A DNA stretch of 43,893 nt from Deltaproteobacteria bacterium. Its GTDB lineage: Bacteria > Desulfobacterota > Desulfuromonadia > Geobacterales > Pseudopelobacteraceae. The stretch lies in NCBI GenBank assembly GCA_021780495.1, contig JAJXYO010000053.1:1-43893 (forward strand), written 5' to 3'. Position 1 is the first letter of the stretch. Each line of letters opens with the position of its first letter. Positions 28,687-37,471 of the stretch are shown piece after piece. The position numbers were made by a program, and so were the translations under genes. The notes below the pieces were generated by a model. That model was not told where the DNA came from. It did no database searches and worked only from the letters and a program-made list of their open reading frames with translations.

Positions 28687-29301
28687 TCAATTGGCCTGAT
28701 AAGTCTGCATATACGAAAGAACGCGATTCACATAGGTGCGTGTTTCATTGTATGGCGGAATGCCGCCATACTTGGCGACCTTGCTCAGACCGGCGTTATA
28801 GGCGGCAACAGCCAGCGAAACATCCCCCCGGAAGGTATCCAGAAGAAAACGCAGGTACCTGACCCCGCCTTCCACATTATCCTTTGGATCAAAGCTGTTG
28901 CTGACCTTGAGTGAGCGAGCGGTCTCAGGCATGAGTTGCATCAAACCACTGGCCCCTTTTCGGGAAATAGCATTGGGGTTGTAGCCTGATTCTGCCTGGA
29001 TGACCGCCTTGATGAGTGAAGGGTTAACCCCGTATTTAGTAGCACATTTTGAAATTATTTGATCATAATCCGCAGCATTGACTGATCTGGCCAGATGCAA
29101 CTTCGTACGAAGTTGTTTATCCTTTTTCAGATCACGCATGAACACCTTGAAGCGTTTATCTGTGGGGGCGTCGGTGAAATGAATAATGCCATCATTATCT
29201 TCATACCGATAGATATCGGCAGCGGCAGGTCTGGCGATCCAAACCAGGAGACATATCTGCAGCATCAGTAGAACTGATATGTGTAACTTTCTTATATGCA
29301 T
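28687..29301 (-). CDS. Exported lytic transglycosylase with a DUF4124 domain
   Basis: The enzyme cleaves peptidoglycan glycan strands. From the ATG at 29301 the 204-aa protein has a signal peptide (about 1-28, ending ARPAAA), a DUF4124-like segment (DIYRYEDNDGIIHFTDAP), and an SLT domain from about 78. The catalytic glutamate is Glu104 in IQAESGYNP, followed by GASGLMQLMPETA and AVAAYNAG. The frame is open 31 codons further upstream, but that stretch would bury the signal peptide. The nearest AAGGA lies about 14 bases upstream, rather far. It is coupled to pgsA. Confidence 0.9.
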   Translation of the reverse strand: MHIRKLHISVLLMLQICLLVWIARPAAADIYRYEDNDGIIHFTDAPTDKRFKVFMRDLKKDKQLRTKLHLARSVNAADYDQIISKCATKYGVNPSLIKAVIQAESGYNPNAISRKGASGLMQLMPETARSLKVSNSFDPKDNVEGGVRYLRFLLDTFRGDVSLAVAAYNAGLSKVAKYGGIPPYNETRTYVNRVLSYMQTYQAN

Positions 29302-29544
29302 GGACTTATTAATAATCCTTAAACACGGTGATTTGTCAAGACTATTCGTTGGATTGTTCCGATTTGCAATATCAATAAAGCGGGTTTCTCCCAAATAGAT
29401 CTAACGTTTTCAACTCATCTGGAGACCATTTATATCGGTAGTTTTTACCTGATTAACCTCGTGCCGTTGCTCCTATAGATCTTCTTCAATACACAATTTA
29501 TTCTGTGGTGTGAGTGAATGTCTGGGGGCATCTTGTGACGTAAT

Positions 29545-29642
29545 TGGCGGAGAATCACAGGAATCGAACCTGCCAGGGAGATTTCTCATCCCCCTCACCA
29601 GTTTTGAAGACTGGGCAGCCCACCAGCGACTGAAGATTCTCC
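29545..29642 (-). tRNA. selC: tRNA-Sec (anticodon UCA)
   Basis: The minus-strand sequence folds as a selenocysteine tRNA. The acceptor stem is 8 bp (GGAGAATC with GATTCTCC), the anticodon arm is CCAGT-CTTCAAA-ACTGG with anticodon UCA, there is a long variable arm, and the T arm has TTCGATT in the loop. CCA is encoded. The total is 98 bases with CCA. It reads UGA in selenoprotein mRNAs with SelB. No selA, selB or selD is in the window, so those must lie elsewhere. Confidence 0.95.
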
Positions 29643-29680
29643 TCTGCAACATACTGTTATCATGTGGTTAATTTTCGTGG

Positions 29681-29686
29681 ATTATA
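29681..29686 (-). promoter_or_regulatory. -10 element of the selC promoter
   Basis: A perfect TATAAT on the minus strand lies 38 bases before the first base of tRNA-Sec. The -35 region is poor. The predicted leader is about 30 bases. Confidence 0.45.
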
Positions 29687-29802
29687 CACATTAATTATTT
29701 TTTTGCACTAAAATACTGATGATCTGATAGAGTATTTCTGCTGAGTTGAACTTCGCATACCTGCCGTTTTATAAACCACCACCATACAATTGGAGAGTAT
29801 AC

Positions 29803-31572
29803 ATGAGCGCCATTGATCTTACTTGGAACACAGCAATGCTTTACCCTGCGCCGGATTCGCCGCAACTTGAATTAGAACTTGCTTCGTTCGAAGCTCTGGC
29901 CACTGACTTCCGTAATCGTTATTTTGAAAAAACAGCAGAGCTTGACGTCACAGCTATCCTGGTTGCTGTCCGGGAATACGAACGCTTGCAGGTACAGATG
30001 TCCAAAACCTTTTGCTACGCCCATCTGCTGTTTGCGGACGACTCAGGAAACACAACCTATCTGGCCCTTTCGCAGCGTTGTTCGGAGCTGGGAAATCGAC
30101 TCTCCCAGCAACTCCTGTTTTTTGACCTGGAGCTGATGAACCTGTCAGATGAGCGCTACGAAGCCTTCTGCGCATTACCGGACGCAAAAAACTATATGCA
30201 TTTCCTGAGCGGCGTCCGCAAGTTCCGTCACTACACCCTCAAGGAAAACGAAGAACGGCTGCTGACCCGCAAGGAACTTACCGGCATGCGCGCTTTTACC
30301 AAGCTGTTCGATGAACTTTCGGCCTCTTTTAGTTACCGCATGGAACTGAATGGCACCGAACAGGATTTCACGGGTGAGGAACTACTGTCCCTGCTTCACC
30401 ACACCTCGGCCGATGTCCGTTTCCGGGCTTTTACAACCTTCCTGGAGAAGCACGGCGAAAACGGCATTGTTTATAACGCGGTCTTTAATAACATGGCCCT
30501 GGACCATGGCCAGGAGATGGAGCTGCGTGGTTATGGGTCACCGATCCAGCCCACCAACATCGGCAACGAAATCCCGGACGAAGCTGTCGAACACCTGATG
30601 GCAGTAACCGAGGCAAATTTCGGTCTGGCACAGGAGTACTTCCGCTTGAAGGCCAAGATGCTCGGTATGGAGAAAATCAACAATACAGACCTGTATGCGC
30701 CGGTTGTTGAATCCGAACGCACGTATGCGTTTGATGAGGCCCGTGACATGGTCGTGGCTTCCTATGCCGGCTATGATCCGGACTTCGGACGTATCGTTGC
30801 GGCCTTCTTTGATGAGCGTCGTGTGGATGTCTTGCCGCGCACCGGCAAATCAGGCGGCGCCTTTGCCATGGGCATATCACCAGAGGCCCCGCCCTTTCTG
30901 CTTCTCAATTTCACAGGTACCCTGCGCGACTTGGCCACCATTGCACATGAGGCCGGCCATGGTCTGCATTTCGTCCTGTCTCAAAAACAGACCATGCTCA
31001 ACTATCATGCACCGCTTCCCCTGGCTGAAACCGCCTCGGTCTTTGGCGAGATGTTGTTGACCAGGGCCCTGTTGGACAACGAAAGCGATCCCACGGTGCG
31101 TAAATCTCTCTTGTGTGCCAAGATCGAGGACATTATCGCCACTACGTTCCGCCAGACCGTGCTGACCCGCTTTGAACTGCGACTGCACAATGAACGCACG
31201 ACCGGTCTGCTCTCCAATGATCGCATTGCTGAATTATGGTTGGAAGAGAACGGTAAGCTCTTTGGCGATGCGGTCGATATGATCCCGGCTTACCGTTGGG
31301 GCTGGAGTTACATCAGCCACTTCATCCACAGCCGCTTTTACTGTTACTCCTACACCTTTGCCGAACTGCTTGTGCTGGCGTTGTTTCAAAGATATCGCGA
31401 AGATGGCGAAAGCTTCAAGCCGGGCTACCGTCGCCTCCTGGAATCCGGCGGAGCACTCTCGCCAGCTGACACGGTGCGGTTGGCAGGGATCGATATTACT
31501 GAAGGTGATTTCTGGCAGAAGGGATATGACTTCCTGGGTGGACTGATCGCGGAACTGAAGGCCAGTCTTTAA
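29803..31572 (+). CDS. pepF: Oligoendopeptidase F family M3 metallopeptidase
   Basis: PepF cleaves short peptides in the cytoplasm. The 589-aa protein has the M3 zinc motif HEAGH (382-386) in IAHEAGHGLHFVLSQ, and downstream the ETASVFGEMLL segment that supplies the third ligand. The length is typical of the PepF/M3 clade. I chose the ATG at 29803 (MSAIDLTW) because GGAGAG stands just upstream; an in-frame start at 29746 would include that site. It appears monocistronic, with a terminator after it. Confidence 0.93.
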   Translation: MSAIDLTWNTAMLYPAPDSPQLELELASFEALATDFRNRYFEKTAELDVTAILVAVREYERLQVQMSKTFCYAHLLFADDSGNTTYLALSQRCSELGNRLSQQLLFFDLELMNLSDERYEAFCALPDAKNYMHFLSGVRKFRHYTLKENEERLLTRKELTGMRAFTKLFDELSASFSYRMELNGTEQDFTGEELLSLLHHTSADVRFRAFTTFLEKHGENGIVYNAVFNNMALDHGQEMELRGYGSPIQPTNIGNEIPDEAVEHLMAVTEANFGLAQEYFRLKAKMLGMEKINNTDLYAPVVESERTYAFDEARDMVVASYAGYDPDFGRIVAAFFDERRVDVLPRTGKSGGAFAMGISPEAPPFLLLNFTGTLRDLATIAHEAGHGLHFVLSQKQTMLNYHAPLPLAETASVFGEMLLTRALLDNESDPTVRKSLLCAKIEDIIATTFRQTVLTRFELRLHNERTTGLLSNDRIAELWLEENGKLFGDAVDMIPAYRWGWSYISHFIHSRFYCYSYTFAELLVLALFQRYREDGESFKPGYRRLLESGGALSPADTVRLAGIDITEGDFWQKGYDFLGGLIAELKASL

Positions 31573-31606
31573 AACGCGTACGGTTGAACGTGTGCTTGAC
31601 AGGTAT

Positions 31607-31640
31607 TGAGGGGACGTCTGCTGTCCCCTTTTTTCTTTTT
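31607..31640 (+). terminator. Rho-independent terminator after pepF
   Basis: AGGGGAC (31609-31615) and GTCCCCT (31623-31629) form a 7-bp stem with a 7-base loop, followed by TTTTTTCTTTTT. Confidence 0.8.
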
Positions 31641-31750
31641 GAACTCGTTGCGTAGTCGTTTCAGACCCTTAAAAGCTGTATATTATGTGTTTTTCTGGAA
31701 TGGTTGCTAGAATTCCCGGATAGCATCTGAAACGAAGAGAAACATCAAGA

Positions 31751-33592
31751 CTAAAAAATTCCCGCCAGTGGCCCGCCTTTAGCTGCCAGTTCATCCACCT
31801 TGCGCTCAATGATCGGATCATTCTCCAGCAGCGGGGCGTGAAAAGGCTTCACGCGGGCATCGATTACCAAGGGGCCGTTGCACCCCCAATGCCGGCCGCG
31901 GGTTACGGCATTGATGCCATAGATATCCGTGGCAGGGTTGGAACGGGTAAAGGTTACCCAGAGGAAGTTGTTGAGTGTGGCGGCGGCAAAGTGGCTGTCG
32001 TCGCAGACCACGATCAGCGGGAAGCCCTGAAAACAGTCCCGTTCCCCGTAGAAACGGCAGAACTCCTCAATACGGTCATCGCACTCCCCCCTGCCCTGTC
32101 CCGACTTTGGCCCCTGGATTGCCAGAATACCCGGCAGACACACGTTTGATCCACCAAACCCGGCCGGGAATTCCAGGCCGGCCGGAATCTCCGTTGCACG
32201 TTTCGTGCGAACAGGACCGGCAGCGGCTATGACCAGCTTGGAGCCCTCGTTGAGTCCACTGCCGCTGTAGTCAAGGGTGTCGATGGTGGTCGCGGTCTGA
32301 AAGTGCAGATCCCTGCGCCAGTCGGCTCGCTCCAGGATATGACCCAGAAATGCCGCAATATCGTGGGTGTGCAGTGCGGGGGCGTCCTCCTGAGCGGCGA
32401 TCAGGAGGTACTTGGCCAGTGAAAGCTGCCCCTGGCCGAGGATGGCGTTGGCAACCGTCAGCAGCTCCTGGGGCTGGCGCTGTGTGGCATAGGGGACATA
32501 GCGTTCACTGGCTACGGCCAAAAGCAGTGGATGAACACCAGCTGCGTCTACCGCATGGATCTCCTTGACACCCGTTACAACTGTCGGAATCAACGGGCCG
32601 GTCAGTTCGTGGATAAAGGCACCGAAACTGGTGTCCTCCTGGGGGGGGCGACCTACCGTCGTGAAGGGGAAGATGGCGTCCTTGCGGTGGTAGACCGCCT
32701 CGACCTGGATATAGGGAAACGTATGTGCCAGACTGTAGTAGCCCAGGTGATCGCCAAAAGGACCTTCCGGCAGTGTCCGTTTCGGATCAACCACACCGCA
32801 GATGCAGAAGTCGGCCTCGGCTGAAACCGGCAGATGGCCGGGCAGGCGGACCATAGGGATGCGATGACCGGCCAGCAGGCCGGCAAAGGAGAGCTCCGGC
32901 AGCCCTTCCGGCAGCGGCATGACCGCGGCTACTGTCATAGCCGGTGCCCCACCGATGAAGACGTTGACCCGCAGCAGATCGCCACGGGCAATGGCCTCGG
33001 CATGATGGCCGCCGAGGCCGCGCTGGATCTGGTAGTGCAGGCCTGCCTGCCGGTCTGGCTCGTAGCTGTTGCCGGATATCTGTACCCGGTACATACCCAG
33101 GTTGGATGATGCAAAGCCGGGCTTTTCCGGACTCTCGCTGTACACCTGCGGCAAGGTGATGAAGGCGCCACCGTCCATTGGCCAGGAGACGACCTGCGGC
33201 AGCTGCGAGAGCGTTGTGCGGCTCTCCAGCACCGCTGCGGAGGAAACGGCCTTCGGAAGCAGATTCCACGCTGCGAATGGTGCCTTCAGGGTGTTCAACG
33301 GGTGTTTCAGGGCAGAGAAGGGATTGACCTTCAGATCCACCAGACGGTGGATGTCGTCGAGGGTATCGCGAAAGATAAAACGGGTACGCTCCAGGCTGCC
33401 GAACAGGTTGCCCAGCATGGGAAAAGTGCAGTTAATCGGGTTGGTAAAGAGCAGTGCCGGACCGCCGGCCTGATATACCCTCCGCTGCACGGCGCCGATT
33501 TCCAGTCTGGGGTCAAGCGGTAGATCAATCCGCCGCAGCATCCCTCGTTGTTCAAGGTCGGATACACATTCCTGGAGATTGTGATAGCCCAT
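31751..33592 (-). CDS. UbiD-family decarboxylase (probable menaquinone biosynthesis)
   Basis: UbiD enzymes use prenylated FMN to decarboxylate aromatic acids. The 613-aa protein carries the active-site PEGPFGDHLGYYS with Glu276, the prFMN-phosphate/metal segment around Asn175 (RVQISGNSYEP), and the conserved PFTTVGRPPQEDTSF. The long form of about 600 residues resembles decarboxylases assigned to the futalosine menaquinone route (MqnL), but the substrate cannot be fixed from sequence alone. Its ATG overlaps the stop of the upstream TPR gene (TAATG), so the two are translationally coupled. No flavin prenyltransferase UbiX gene is nearby. Confidence 0.88.
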   Translation of the reverse strand: MGYHNLQECVSDLEQRGMLRRIDLPLDPRLEIGAVQRRVYQAGGPALLFTNPINCTFPMLGNLFGSLERTRFIFRDTLDDIHRLVDLKVNPFSALKHPLNTLKAPFAAWNLLPKAVSSAAVLESRTTLSQLPQVVSWPMDGGAFITLPQVYSESPEKPGFASSNLGMYRVQISGNSYEPDRQAGLHYQIQRGLGGHHAEAIARGDLLRVNVFIGGAPAMTVAAVMPLPEGLPELSFAGLLAGHRIPMVRLPGHLPVSAEADFCICGVVDPKRTLPEGPFGDHLGYYSLAHTFPYIQVEAVYHRKDAIFPFTTVGRPPQEDTSFGAFIHELTGPLIPTVVTGVKEIHAVDAAGVHPLLLAVASERYVPYATQRQPQELLTVANAILGQGQLSLAKYLLIAAQEDAPALHTHDIAAFLGHILERADWRRDLHFQTATTIDTLDYSGSGLNEGSKLVIAAAGPVRTKRATEIPAGLEFPAGFGGSNVCLPGILAIQGPKSGQGRGECDDRIEEFCRFYGERDCFQGFPLIVVCDDSHFAAATLNNFLWVTFTRSNPATDIYGINAVTRGRHWGCNGPLVIDARVKPFHAPLLENDPIIERKVDELAAKGGPLAGIF

Positions 33593-34863
33593 TATTTGCC
33601 TGCGCTGCGGAGTTTTTTAAGAAACATTTCAGTCAGTCGCATGCGGTCTCTGGCTGCAGCAATAGCATTCTGCGACGGCAGGTCTGAAAATCGCTTCATA
33701 CCCTGATCAAGCAGCTTTTCTGCCTCAGCCAGACTTCCAGCTTTATGACGCAGGCGAGCGAGCGCGATAAGATACATCACAGAATCAGGATCCAGCTCCA
33801 TGGCCCGTTTCAGGGATCTCTCAGCCTCTGGGTCATTACCGTCTTTATCTTCCTTCTGTGCTTTTTTAAACAGGACTATCGCCGTAGCAGCGTGGATATC
33901 CTTGCGATCAGCCTCGCTCGTCAGCATTGACTCCGATCGTTCCAGAAACGAAATTGCTTCCGTGTAATGGCCGCTGCGCACATAGTCAGACATGACGGCT
34001 GCAATAACTTCCTTGTTCTGGGGGGCCAGTTTGTAGGCCTGCTCGAAAAGCTTCTGAGCGGCATCATTCTCACCTCTCGTCATTGCCTCCCGTCCGGCAT
34101 TCAACAGGGTACGTACCCGGTATTCGCTGAAAATCGAGCGCACCGTTTCGTCATGTATCGTTATGATGCGGGTGTCAAACAGTTTGTTGAAGTCATCAAG
34201 GCGCCCCAACCAGATATAGCTGGTAGCCAGACCAATAACATAGGCGTTGATCTGCTCGCTGCCCTTTGGCAGGTACGTATCGGCCAGTTTCAGTGCCTTT
34301 TCAAAGTACGGCAGCGCCGTTGCATAGCCGTTGCTCTGGGCTAAAGCCACGGCCTGCGAATGGGTCAGCTGGGCATCGAAAAGTCCGGCCATCTGCGCCA
34401 GACGGGCAGCGGCATCGCCATCAGCAGAGCGCGTGAGATTCATACGTGCAAGATCAAAGTTGCAATCATCTGCGGTTGCGTCCACATGGCGATCGTGGAG
34501 TTCTGCTGCCAGTGTGTTATTGTTGTTGGAGCGGGCCAGGGATATGTAGTGGCCGGTGGCCCGCTCTTCTTCCTGAAAGGGGTAGCGGACGTCGAGATGG
34601 GCCGGATCTTTCCCCGAGAATTTACCGATCGTGATACCACCCCCGGTAAAGTAGCCATTCAGGACGCCACCGCTCCCCCCCTCTTCTGTAAATGCCAATG
34701 ACACGTCATTGATACCGCTGCTCAGACCTTCGCAGGACTTGCCGGAAGTAACGATAATATCCATACGGCCGGTATATAGTTGTACCGCGGACTGAGCGCT
34801 GTCAGCCAGCGATAGAATAAGCAGAGTCATAAGCAGACTGATGGCTGTAAGGCGGTTCATCAT
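33592..34863 (-). CDS. Exported tetratricopeptide repeat protein
   Basis: From the ATG at 34863 this 423-aa protein has a signal peptide (NRLTAISLLMTLLILSLADS, cleavage after about 26), an N-terminal domain of unknown type (about 30-150, likely beta-rich), then TPR-like helical repeats to the end (for example AAQKLFEQAYKLAPQNKEVI and AERSLKRAMELDPDSVMYL). It is probably a periplasmic or surface adaptor. ATG codons at 34863 and 34860 both fit behind GGGGGTG. The stop overlaps the ubiD start. The pairing of an exported TPR protein with a cytoplasmic UbiD enzyme is unexplained. Confidence 0.8.
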   Translation of the reverse strand: MMNRLTAISLLMTLLILSLADSAQSAVQLYTGRMDIIVTSGKSCEGLSSGINDVSLAFTEEGGSGGVLNGYFTGGGITIGKFSGKDPAHLDVRYPFQEEERATGHYISLARSNNNNTLAAELHDRHVDATADDCNFDLARMNLTRSADGDAAARLAQMAGLFDAQLTHSQAVALAQSNGYATALPYFEKALKLADTYLPKGSEQINAYVIGLATSYIWLGRLDDFNKLFDTRIITIHDETVRSIFSEYRVRTLLNAGREAMTRGENDAAQKLFEQAYKLAPQNKEVIAAVMSDYVRSGHYTEAISFLERSESMLTSEADRKDIHAATAIVLFKKAQKEDKDGNDPEAERSLKRAMELDPDSVMYLIALARLRHKAGSLAEAEKLLDQGMKRFSDLPSQNAIAAARDRMRLTEMFLKKLRSAGK

Positions 34864-34885
34864 CACCCCCAATGAAAATGAATAC

Positions 34886-34914
34886 TTGAATGTTTAAAGG
34901 TATCATTGTAATCA
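34886..34914 (+). promoter_or_regulatory. Putative promoter of the sensor kinase operon
   Basis: TTGAAT (34886-34891), 17-base spacer, TAATCA (34909-34914), about 40 bases before the kinase ATG. Its -10 end lies inside a perfect inverted repeat. Confidence 0.4.
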
Positions 34915-34926
34915 GATAATTACAAT
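34905..34926. promoter_or_regulatory. Operator-like palindrome between the TPR gene and the kinase
   Basis: ATTGTAAT (34905-34912) and ATTACAAT (34919-34926) are exact inverted copies separated by CAGATA. The dyad overlaps the predicted -10 of the kinase promoter in a divergent intergenic region, where a repressor or activator site would be placed. Confidence 0.45.
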
Positions 34927-34954
34927 CTCAGGTTTGACTCTGAGCGGAGCCGCT

Positions 34955-37462
34955 ATGCCCCGATTGACACTCTTCAAAAAAATACTCTGCATCACGTTGC
35001 TGTTGTCATTGTTGCCGCTGGTTACATCATCGTTGCTGCTGTTTTTCAGCCTCGAATCAATCAATACCACGATGCCTGCCGAATTGGCAGAAACCTCCGA
35101 CATTCAGGCCTCGGAGTCACTGCAGATGCGGGCACAGAATGTTGCCGATACCATATCGGATTTTCTCAGGGAATGTGAAAGTGACGTTCTTTTCCTCGCC
35201 AGTTCAAATCTCGACCGACAAACGCTCCTTAATTTCTATATCAACCGGCGTGGTGAGGTCTGGGAACGGCTGGGAACCCTCGAAACGCCTCGCAACCTGC
35301 ATCTGCTGGTTCCGCTTTACAGTTCCATCGCCCTGATCGACCGCGATGGGAAAGAGCGGATTGTCATTCGCAACGGAAGATTTCTTGATCGAAGCCAGTT
35401 ACGGGATGTCTCACATCCGGAAGCCACCGAATTCAAACATGAAACCTACGTTGAACAGATAAAAAATCTGAAGCAGAGAGAGATCTACGTATCGCACCTG
35501 ACAGGCTTCTATGTTTCCCGCCAGGAGCAGTTGGCCGGCGCTTCCGAGCCGGAGGACGCCTATCGGGGCGCTGTCTATCAAGGTGTGATCCGCTTCGGAT
35601 CGCCGATCTTTGACGCACATGGCCGCTATAACGGCATGGTGGTACTTTCACTCGATCACCGTCATCTGATGGAATTCAGCCAGCATATCGATCCGGGACG
35701 CAATTTTTCTACGATCTTTCCCAGTTACAAGAGCGGTAATTACGCATTTTTGTTTGATGACGAAGGCTGGATCATTACACATCCCAAATACTGGGATATT
35801 CGCGGCCTGGATCGAAACGGCATCTTGGTGCCCCCCTATACGGCACATTCCAGCAAGGCAGATGTGGAGGCGGGCCGGATTCCATTCAACCTGGACCAGG
35901 CCGGATTCATTCACCCCAATTATCCCAAGGTTGCCGCAGACATCAGACAACAACGCGCCGGTTTCGTCGATATCACGAACGTGGGTGGCTCCAAAAAGAT
36001 CATGGCCTACGCTCCGATCCTGTATGATACGGGAGACTACCGCAAATTTGGCGTTTTCGGAGGTGTTACCATCGGCTTCCAGGTTGATCAGTTCCATGAT
36101 TCCGCCCGCAAGGGAAGCCGTTTGATCACAAAACAACTCGGTGAACATCGTGCCCGCAGTGCGGTTATCCTGATGGTGACCGCTCTGTTGTCAGGGTTTT
36201 CAGCCTGGGGGTTGTCTCGTGGTATCAGCCGTCCCCTGCGTCAATTGACCGATGGCGCGCAGAGATTGGCTCAGGGCGAAACGGGGTGCAGGGTTACCGT
36301 GGCTGGCACGGATGAGATCGGCGATCTTGCCAATACCTTTAACTTCATGGCTGAAGAACTGGAGCTGCGTAAAAAAAGCCTGCTTTCGACCCTGGACGAA
36401 TTGCGACGCTCGCGCCTGGAAATTCTTGATGAACGCAACTTCAAGGAAAGCATCCTGGAAAGTATCTCCAGTGCGATCGTCACCTTTTCTCCGCAAGGTC
36501 TGCTGACCTCCATCAATACCACCGGCCGGCTGTTTCTTGGCAGCGATGTCTGTATCGACATGCACTATCTGCAGGTATTTAATGGCTGGGGGCACATGAG
36601 CGCGCTGGTCACTCGTTCACTGAACGGGAGTGGTCACTATGGACGTGAACCCTTCAGTATCGAGCGAAACGGCAGCATGACCCATTTTGAGGTCGGTTTT
36701 TTTCCGATTGGCCGGGATGCTGAAAAGGGGTTGACCGTCACCATGCGCAACGAAACGGAGAAGGAAAAGCTGCGCGAGGAGATGATGCGCCTCGACCGGC
36801 TGGCCTCCCTGGGCAAACTTTCTGCCGGCATCGCACATGAGGTCCGAAATCCGCTGACCGGGATCTCGCTGCTCCTGGATGATCTGCATGATCGGGCCGC
36901 TACGGCATCCGACGACCAGATCATGATTAAAAAGGCGGTTGCCGAAATCGAGCGTGTAGAGCGTCTGGTCAATGCCCTGTTGAACTACTCCTCTCCGGCG
37001 AGGGTCGAATTTCGTCAATCGGACCTCAATCTGGTGATTCATGATACCGTGTTGTTGATGCATCGTCAGTGTGAGCGTCAGCAGGTTCAGATCAGTACGC
37101 ATCTCGGAAACCTTGGACTATTCAGGTTCGATCCCGAAAAAATCAAGCAGGCGTTGCTGAATATCATCAGGAATGCCCTGGAAGCCATGCCGGGTGGCGG
37201 TGAAATCATGATTGCCACGTCAGCGGATACGGATCATGTTAGTATCACCATATCTGATACCGGACCAGGCATTCAGGAAGCCGATCTGCCCCTGATATTT
37301 GAACCATTTTTCACGCGCAAAGGCGCTGGGACCGGCCTGGGGCTCTCGATCTCACAGCGTATCGTGGAAGAGCATCATGGCCAGATTTTCGTGGAGAGCG
37401 CCTCGCCATCCGGGACCCTGTTCACCCTGAAGCTGCCCCTGACCTCTGAAACCATAGGATAA
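34955..37462 (+). CDS. Membrane sensor histidine kinase (Cache-like sensor, HAMP, PAS, HisKA, HATPase)
   Basis: This 835-aa kinase has a first transmembrane helix (about 8-30), a large periplasmic domain resembling a double Cache sensor (about 35-395), a second helix (about 400-422), HAMP (about 423-475), a PAS-like region (about 495-600), HisKA with the phosphorylated His628 in AHEVRNPLTG, and HATPase with NIIRNALEAMPGGG, SDTGPGI and GTGLGLSISQRIVEEHHG. A GGAG site supports the ATG at 34955. The response regulator gene starts nine bases after it ends, forming a two-component pair. The signal is unknown; Cache domains usually bind small molecules such as organic acids or amino acids. Confidence 0.9.
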   Translation: MPRLTLFKKILCITLLLSLLPLVTSSLLLFFSLESINTTMPAELAETSDIQASESLQMRAQNVADTISDFLRECESDVLFLASSNLDRQTLLNFYINRRGEVWERLGTLETPRNLHLLVPLYSSIALIDRDGKERIVIRNGRFLDRSQLRDVSHPEATEFKHETYVEQIKNLKQREIYVSHLTGFYVSRQEQLAGASEPEDAYRGAVYQGVIRFGSPIFDAHGRYNGMVVLSLDHRHLMEFSQHIDPGRNFSTIFPSYKSGNYAFLFDDEGWIITHPKYWDIRGLDRNGILVPPYTAHSSKADVEAGRIPFNLDQAGFIHPNYPKVAADIRQQRAGFVDITNVGGSKKIMAYAPILYDTGDYRKFGVFGGVTIGFQVDQFHDSARKGSRLITKQLGEHRARSAVILMVTALLSGFSAWGLSRGISRPLRQLTDGAQRLAQGETGCRVTVAGTDEIGDLANTFNFMAEELELRKKSLLSTLDELRRSRLEILDERNFKESILESISSAIVTFSPQGLLTSINTTGRLFLGSDVCIDMHYLQVFNGWGHMSALVTRSLNGSGHYGREPFSIERNGSMTHFEVGFFPIGRDAEKGLTVTMRNETEKEKLREEMMRLDRLASLGKLSAGIAHEVRNPLTGISLLLDDLHDRAATASDDQIMIKKAVAEIERVERLVNALLNYSSPARVEFRQSDLNLVIHDTVLLMHRQCERQQVQISTHLGNLGLFRFDPEKIKQALLNIIRNALEAMPGGGEIMIATSADTDHVSITISDTGPGIQEADLPLIFEPFFTRKGAGTGLGLSISQRIVEEHHGQIFVESASPSGTLFTLKLPLTSETIG

Positions 37463-37471
37463 TTATTCAGC

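Larger units (their letters stand above)
29302..29802. other. Intergenic region holding selC
   Basis: It contains tRNA-Sec on the minus strand (29545-29642) and its likely promoter. Between the tRNA and the transglycosylase gene I see no other feature. Towards pepF the sequence is AT-rich, with a weak TTGCAC and GATAGAGTAT that could serve pepF. Confidence 0.5.
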
